From: Anaerolineales bacterium UBA6131
Lineage (GTDB): Bacteria > Chloroflexota > Anaerolineae > UBA2200
Length of the DNA stretch: 11,922 bases
Direction: 5' to 3'
Assembly: GCA_002435875.1 (NCBI GenBank)
Contig: DIVN01000043.1
Coordinates: forward strand, 1 to 11,922
Part shown: positions 7,313 to 11,922 of the stretch, one piece after another
How the letters are laid out: every line of letters begins with the position of its first letter
Numbering within the stretch: position 1 is the first letter of the stretch
Translations under genes and position numbers: made by a program
Notes under the pieces: generated by a model
Database searches by the model: none
What the model was told of the DNA's origin: nothing
Seen by the model: the letters and a program-made list of their open reading frames with translations, nothing else

Positions 7313-8227
7313 ATGTCGTCCGGTGCAACTCCTCTGAGAGGCCACGTCGCAGACGGCATGCCTCTGGCCTACATCCGCCAGGCGGATATGCCTGTCGAGA
7401 CTGGCGCAACCTTCCGTCCCCGTCGTCTTGAGACTCCTCTCGACCACATGGTGAGGAAAGGCCGGGGCAGGCGCAGCTTTACTCGAACAAGCCTCAAGCG
7501 GGGACGGTATGTGACTTCGCGTGACGCACGTGAGGAATACGAGGACATTGCTTTCGACGCCACGGTGCGACAAGCTGCACCGCACCAGGTCCACCGTGAC
7601 CACCATACTTCGGCATTCGCCATCGAGGCAGGCGATCTGCGACGCAAAGTCCGCGTGCGCAGGGCAAGCAACCTGATACTATTCGACGTTGATGCCAGCT
7701 GGTCCATGGCTGCTGCAGAGCGCATGGAGGCGACCAAGGGCGCTGTTCTGTCTTTGCTACTGGATGCTTATCAGAAACGCGACCAGGTGGGCCTTATCAC
7801 GTTCCAGCGCGATCAGGCAACAGTGGTACTCCAGCCTACCAGCAGCGTCGAGCTCGCCAAGACCGCTTTGCAGGATCTTCCTGTCGGTGGCAAAACGCCG
7901 CTCTCTGCGGGGCTGCTCCTGGCATATGAAGTCCTGGCGCGCGAGTTGCGCAAGAATCCAGAAGCCATGCCCTTTCTCGTTCTGTTGACCGACGGGGCTG
8001 GAAATGTATCTATGACGGGGCTGCCCGCTCACGAGGAAGCCCTGCAGGTCGCCGCACTAATCCGAAGGAGCGGTGTACGCGCTGTCGTAATCAACACAGA
8101 ACACGAATCGCTCGACCGTGGGCTTGCCAGCCAACTGGCTGAACGGATGGCAGCACCCTGCTACACCTTGAGGGAATTGGGAGCGCGTGAACTCTACCGT
8201 ACCGTGCGCGATCAAGTCAAGAACTAG
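7313..8227 (+). CDS. chlD: ChlD-like VWA domain: C-terminal half of the frameshifted ChlD (cobaltochelatase type)
   Basis: The frame is open from 7271, just inside the A run; the first ATG is at 7313 and lacks a recognisable ribosome site, so independent translation is unlikely. Counting from that ATG there are 304 residues: a flexible, basic linker (about 1-75), then the ChlD/CobT-type von Willebrand A domain. Its metal-ion-dependent adhesion site is intact: DASWS (127-131), the GGKTP threonine (T195) and LTDG (D227). In chelatases this domain holds the AAA+ ring and the large subunit together during metal insertion. Joined through the A run to the ATPase part it forms a typical ChlD of about 674 residues, with an acidic EDAEPSVE linker at the junction. 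The EamA transporter gene starts 13 bases after the stop. If a pseudogene, it is a very recent one, as no other damage is seen. Confidence 0.85.
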   Translation: MSSGATPLRGHVADGMPLAYIRQADMPVETGATFRPRRLETPLDHMVRKGRGRRSFTRTSLKRGRYVTSRDAREEYEDIAFDATVRQAAPHQVHRDHHTSAFAIEAGDLRRKVRVRRASNLILFDVDASWSMAAAERMEATKGAVLSLLLDAYQKRDQVGLITFQRDQATVVLQPTSSVELAKTALQDLPVGGKTPLSAGLLLAYEVLARELRKNPEAMPFLVLLTDGAGNVSMTGLPAHEEALQVAALIRRSGVRAVVINTEHESLDRGLASQLAERMAAPCYTLRELGARELYRTVRDQVKN

Positions 8228-8240
8228 GACCGGACCGGCC

Positions 8241-9137
8241 GTGGGACAGCAGATCAAGGCCGACGCATGCCTCATCTTGGTCACGCTGATCTGGGGCAGT
8301 ACGTTCGTCTTGGTGAAACGAACGGTGGAAGGAATTCCCGTTTTTGCATTCCTGTGCCTTCGTTTCCTGCTGGCCTCTGCCGTGCTCATCGCCATGTTCG
8401 GCCGTCGATTGCTGCGACTGCGAGCTCGTGACATCTTGTCTGGTGCACTGATCGGCCTGGCGCTCTTTGCTGGTTATGCCCTGCAAACTATCGGTCTCCA
8501 GTACACGACAGCCTCCAAGGCAGGATTCATAACCGGCCTCTCAGTTGTCATTGTGCCGCTGATCTCGACTGTGCTTCTCAAGACAAAGGTGCGCTCCACG
8601 GTGCTGGCGGGGGTGGCGCTATCCACGGTTGGGCTGGGGCTGCTTACCGTCCAACACGACCTGCTGCCCTCGTATGGAGACCTGATCGTGTTGGGCTGCG
8701 CCGTAGCGTTCGCCTTGCACATCGTGTTGGTAAGTATCTTTGCGCCAACTGTTGATGCCATGGCCCTTACCACGGTGCAGATCGCCACCGTCGCTCTGCT
8801 GAGCGGCCTGGTTTCGCTCTCGTCGGGTATCTGGTGGCAGCAGATAAGCTCGGATGCCTGGATGGCTGCAGGGTTCACGGGCGTTTTTGCCACGGCTTTT
8901 GCCTTCGGCGTACAGAACGCTGTGCAGAGCCACACTACCGCGACCCATACCGCCTTGATATTTGCCGCAGAGCCCGTCTTTGCTGCGCTTTCGGCCTACC
9001 TTTTGGCCGGCGAGGTACTGGCCGGCTGGGGGGTGGTCGGATGTGGCCTGATTCTCATGGGGATGATTCTGGCGGAGATTCCTGTGTCGGCGTTCGTCAG
9101 GAAGCCGTCAGTCAAGATTGGGAAGGAGTCCAGATAA
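8241..9137 (+). CDS. EamA-family (drug/metabolite superfamily) transporter
   Basis: A 298-residue membrane protein with ten hydrophobic segments in two EamA halves. The first half opens with LILVTLIWGSTFVLVK, the family's usual first helix with WGSTF. The second starts around YGDLIVLGCAVAFALH. The AAEPVFAALSAYLLAGE segment near the end is a typical EamA helix-9 signature. I chose GTG 8241 over GTG 8187, which would overlap chlD by 41 bases and add 18 polar residues; CGGA (8231-8234) and AGGA (8226-8229) lie upstream of 8241. The substrate cannot be inferred: members move amino acids, nucleotide sugars or other metabolites. It lies 13 bases after chlD, and its stop overlaps the next start (TAATG), so it belongs to the same operon. 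Confidence 0.9.
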   Translation: MGQQIKADACLILVTLIWGSTFVLVKRTVEGIPVFAFLCLRFLLASAVLIAMFGRRLLRLRARDILSGALIGLALFAGYALQTIGLQYTTASKAGFITGLSVVIVPLISTVLLKTKVRSTVLAGVALSTVGLGLLTVQHDLLPSYGDLIVLGCAVAFALHIVLVSIFAPTVDAMALTTVQIATVALLSGLVSLSSGIWWQQISSDAWMAAGFTGVFATAFAFGVQNAVQSHTTATHTALIFAAEPVFAALSAYLLAGEVLAGWGVVGCGLILMGMILAEIPVSAFVRKPSVKIGKESR

Positions 9138-9592
9138 TGATCGAGGGAGTTCAAGTACGCAAGCTGCGTCTAATTCCTGATGAGCGCGGATTTCTCATGG
9201 AGATGATGCGCAGCGATTGGCCAGAATTCGAGAATTTCGGGCAAACCTATATCACCGCGGTCTACCCTGGTGTGGTCAAGGGCTGGCACTACCACAAAAA
9301 GCAGACCGACCACTTTGTCTGCGTGCACGGCATGGCGAAGGTCGTTCTGTACGATGGGCGTGAGGGCTCAGCTACTCACGGAGAAGTGAACGAGTTCTTT
9401 ATGGGTCAACTCAATCCGATCATGCTCAAGATTCCCAAAGGTGTGTACCACGGCTTCAAGGGCATCAGCCAGGAGATGACGCTGATTGTCAACGTACCCA
9501 CAGAGACCTACCACTACGAAGACCCGGACGAATACCGCCTACCCGCACACTCCGACGAGATCCCTTACGATTGGAGTCGCAAGGACGGCTAA
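9137..9592 (+). CDS. RmlC-family dTDP-4-dehydrorhamnose 3,5-epimerase-like protein
   Basis: A 151-residue cupin-type protein. It has PDERGFLMEMMRS near the start, GQTYITAVYPGVVKGWHYH (35-53, with H51 at the place of the RmlC catalytic histidine), VLYDGREGS (70-78), KIPKGVYHGF (98-107) and the end PDEYRLP...DEIPYDW. Classical RmlC is about 180 residues, so this is the short subfamily often annotated as dTDP-4-dehydrorhamnose 3,5-epimerase; it may act on another nucleotide sugar. The ATG at 9137 overlaps the TAA of the EamA gene by one base, and AAGGAG (9123-9128) stands 8 bases upstream, so translation is coupled. No rmlA, rmlB or rmlD gene is in the window. Confidence 0.88.
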   Translation: MIEGVQVRKLRLIPDERGFLMEMMRSDWPEFENFGQTYITAVYPGVVKGWHYHKKQTDHFVCVHGMAKVVLYDGREGSATHGEVNEFFMGQLNPIMLKIPKGVYHGFKGISQEMTLIVNVPTETYHYEDPDEYRLPAHSDEIPYDWSRKDG

Positions 9593-9789
9593 CTAGAGAG
9601 ATTTGCGCGGTTGCCGGGCACGCAACAGAGCATGCAGGGGCGTTGGGATTTGTGCCGGTTCGCTGCAGTCCGACGCCATCGGGCCGAGACGTCGGAGAAG
9701 GCCTGGTATAGGAGCCTCAAGGCGACGACGCGTCAGCCAGTTGGTGCCTGGGGGGCCATGGCGGGATCGAGTCGCGATGGCTCTGCTGT
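9593..9789. other. Short convergent intergenic region
   Basis: It lies between the end of the operon and the end of mutS2. I see no T-tract terminator, RNA gene or convincing reading frame on either strand. Confidence 0.4.
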
Positions 9790-11922
9790 CTAAGCCGACG
9801 CTCGCGGGGCGAACTTGACGACGGTGACACCCTCGCCGCCCTCATTCAGCTCCCCAGGGCGGAAAGAGGCCACAAGTGGATGCTCAGCCAGCACCTCTCG
9901 GACTACCTGACGAAGCGTGCCCGTGCCTTTTCCATGCACAATCCTCGCATACGGCAACTGTGCCAGATAGGCATCGTCTAGGTACCTGTGCAGCCGCGAG
10001 AGTGCCTCGTCCACGCGCAGGCCACGCAGCATGATCTCCACCGTCGGGATGGGACGCGGTGACAACGCGATGCTCACCGCAGTATCTGAGGTAGGAGAAA
10101 CGCTCGGCGGCCTTCTTTCCAACCCGAGCAAGGGGACCTTTGCGCGGAAGAATCCGACCTGGACCTCAGCCTCGGTGCTATTCATAGATATAATCTGGCC
10201 AATCTGATCGAGGCTGGCGACCCATACCGTGTCGCCTGGCCTCAAGGGCTCTTGCAAGCGAGCGGCCCTCTCGGGCACCTTGGGCGAAGGGGGAGCGATA
10301 GACTGCTGCCTGCGCTCAAGCTCTCCTACGGTCTGTACAGCATCCTCTAGCCACTGTTGGGTCAGCTTCTGACGCTCTACTGTGCGTTTGATCCGCTGCA
10401 GTTCCTGTTGTGCCGCCTCAAGTTGGTCATGCGCCTCACCGAGCAGCTGTTTACGTTCCTGCTCAGTCTCGCGCAGCATTCTTAGTGCCTGCTTCTCCCG
10501 CTCACGTGCTGAAGCCAGTGCCAACTGGGCCGCATGTGTGGCCCGCCCCATCTCGTGGCGAGTGTGCCGGATCCTGTCCAGCACCCGCTCAGCCTGGAGA
10601 TCCTCCATGGAGATCAGACTCCGCGCACCGTCGATGATGTGCTCTGGCAGCCCCAATCGCTTGGCAATCGCAAAGGCATTGCTTCGACCTGGCAGGCCGA
10701 CCGTCAGCCGGAAAGTAGGGGTCAAAGTAGCTACGTCGAACTCAACCGACGCATTCTCGACCCCGGGGGAGGCCTGGGCGAACAGTTTGAGCTCGTTGTA
10801 GTGCGTAGTGACCATGGCAGGAATGCGGCGCTCCAACAACTCTGTCAAAATCGCCTGCCCCAGGGCAGAGCCTTCGGTAGGGTCTGTTCCAGCACCGAGC
10901 TCATCGAGCAGCACCAGTGAGCCGGAGTCCGCTAGGCCGAGGATGGTCACTATGTTGGTCATGTGTGAAGAGAAGGTAGACAGGCTCTGCTCAATGCTCT
11001 GCTCATCGCCAATGTCCGCATAGATGCCAGAAAACACGCGCAGTGCGGATCCCTCGGCGGCAGGCCATTGCAGACCGCTCTGGGCCATTGCCGCCAGGAG
11101 CCCCACGGTCTTGAGCGCGACCGTCTTACCACCGGTATTCGGCCCGGTAATGATCAGGGCGAGGAAATCGCCGCCAAGATGCACATCCAGAGGCACCACG
11201 GTCTCGGGAGGCAGCAGGGGATGCCGGGCACGTTCAAGCCGCAAGTAGCGTGGATAGGGAGCTCGGTCAGCCTCGCTATCCTGTGCCGGCATTTCGTCCA
11301 AATCCAGCAACACCGGCTCAGTCGCCGACATGTCAAAGGCATAGAGTGCTTTGGCAAAGGCCAGATCTAGCTGCGCCAAGGCTTCGACGGATATGCGGAT
11401 AGAGGTAGAGTGGGCCGCCACCTCCGTGCTCAGCATGCGCAAGATGCGCTCTATCTCCTGCTGCTCGGCAAGCTGTAGCTCACGCAGGTGATTGCCAGCC
11501 TCAACTACTGCCAGAGGCTCCACGAAGATGGTCGCCCCGCTCGCAGACTGATCGTGTACGATCCCCGGTATGCGACCACGGAACTCTGCTTTCAAAGGGA
11601 TCACGTAACGGCCGCTGCGCTGGGTAACGAGGTTCTCCTGCAAGTAGCTAACGTTCGCCGATGAGGTGATCAGCCGATTCAGCCGGTCCATCATGCGATC
11701 GCGAGCGCTAGCCAGTTCTCTCCTGATTCGCGCTAGAGTCGGACTGGCGCTGTCCAAGATCTCCCCACGTTCACTGATACAGCGGCTGATTTCGGCCACG
11801 AGCTTGGGGCACTCGTCCAATTCACGCGCGACCGCAGTCAAGAGAGGATAGGTCTCGGCATGCGAGGTAACGGCACGGCGTAGGGACTTGCCAGCAAGCA
11901 GGGTTCCTTTGATGTCTTGGAG
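9790..11922 (-). CDS. mutS2: MutS2 (Smr-domain MutS paralogue), N-terminus beyond the window
   Basis: The frame is open to the right edge; 710 residues are visible and about 80-100 N-terminal ones are missing. The TTG near 11841 is internal, because the 27 codons before it continue the MutS2 core (LRRAVTSHAETYPLL). Residues about 1-225 are the lever/clamp core. The ATPase has Walker A GPNTGGKT (260-267), Walker B LVLLDE (336-341) and TTHYNELK (372-379). About 440-540 is a charged coiled coil, then a KOW-like beta segment (PLRPGDTVWV). The C-terminal Smr domain spans about 627-705 with HGKGTG (663-668). MutS2 binds branched DNA and limits recombination, and in some bacteria rescues collided ribosomes; the Smr domain can cut nucleic acid. 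Here the usual LDLRG motif reads IMLRG, lacking its Asp. Convergent with the chlD operon. Confidence 0.93.
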   Translation of the reverse strand, partial: LQDIKGTLLAGKSLRRAVTSHAETYPLLTAVARELDECPKLVAEISRCISERGEILDSASPTLARIRRELASARDRMMDRLNRLITSSANVSYLQENLVTQRSGRYVIPLKAEFRGRIPGIVHDQSASGATIFVEPLAVVEAGNHLRELQLAEQQEIERILRMLSTEVAAHSTSIRISVEALAQLDLAFAKALYAFDMSATEPVLLDLDEMPAQDSEADRAPYPRYLRLERARHPLLPPETVVPLDVHLGGDFLALIITGPNTGGKTVALKTVGLLAAMAQSGLQWPAAEGSALRVFSGIYADIGDEQSIEQSLSTFSSHMTNIVTILGLADSGSLVLLDELGAGTDPTEGSALGQAILTELLERRIPAMVTTHYNELKLFAQASPGVENASVEFDVATLTPTFRLTVGLPGRSNAFAIAKRLGLPEHIIDGARSLISMEDLQAERVLDRIRHTRHEMGRATHAAQLALASAREREKQALRMLRETEQERKQLLGEAHDQLEAAQQELQRIKRTVERQKLTQQWLEDAVQTVGELERRQQSIAPPSPKVPERAARLQEPLRPGDTVWVASLDQIGQIISMNSTEAEVQVGFFRAKVPLLGLERRPPSVSPTSDTAVSIALSPRPIPTVEIMLRGLRVDEALSRLHRYLDDAYLAQLPYARIVHGKGTGTLRQVVREVLAEHPLVASFRPGELNEGGEGVTVVKFAPRASA

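Noticed and set aside
8834..9136. A longer form of the epimerase starting inside the EamA gene
   Set aside because: The conserved N-terminus begins at ATG 9137, which has an AAGGAG site; upstream residues are an out-of-frame reading of the transporter gene.
10382..11023. Plus-strand frames opposite mutS2
   Set aside because: Serine/arginine-rich translations without motifs, typical of the antisense of a GC-rich gene.
9790..11841. TTG at 11841 as the start of mutS2
   Set aside because: The frame stays open to the window edge and the 27 upstream codons match the MutS2 core, so the gene simply runs out of the window.

Overview
The window looks like chromosomal DNA from a GC-rich bacterium, most likely an uncultured member of the Chloroflexota (Anaerolineae-like). 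The hints are Thr/Pro-rich linkers of the PTPTxTxT type in secreted proteins, a PA14 lipoprotein, a cobaltochelatase-type ChlD and a short RmlC-family epimerase. This placement is inference from protein style; there is no rRNA or marker phylogeny here. I see no tRNA, rRNA, CRISPR array, transposase or phage gene.

Left part (1-2569, + strand): two neighbouring genes for exported proteins that end in the same roughly 49-residue repeat, a DxDGDGKxD calcium-loop unit of FG-GAP/VCBS propeller type. The first gene is cut by the window edge and shows three repeats. The second is complete: signal peptide, a TIM-barrel glycoside-hydrolase-like domain with NEP and SEYG glutamates, a Thr/Pro linker and six repeats. 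A non-coding stretch of about 480 bases follows and ends in a good promoter.

Middle part (3051-6016): an FmdB-type zinc-ribbon protein, a convergent small alpha/beta protein of unknown function on the minus strand, D-aminoacyl-tRNA deacylase (dtd), and a lipoprotein with two PA14 domains.

Right-centre part (6202-9592, + strand): an apparent operon behind a strong sigma-70-like promoter. Its first gene is the most interesting object in the window. A ChlI-like AAA+ ATPase (6202-7290) and a ChlD-like VWA domain (7271-8227) lie in different frames and meet exactly at a run of eleven A residues. One frame step within the run joins them seamlessly into a protein of about 674 residues; without it, a complete ATPase subunit of 362 residues is made. 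This fits programmed frameshifting or transcriptional slippage giving small and medium cobaltochelatase subunits from one chlD gene, a phenomenon known in other prokaryotes. A homopolymer sequencing error is the main alternative. The gene is followed by an EamA-family transporter and an RmlC-family sugar epimerase, the last two translationally coupled.

Right end (9790-11922, - strand): mutS2, complete at its C-terminus and cut at its N-terminus by the window edge, convergent with the operon.
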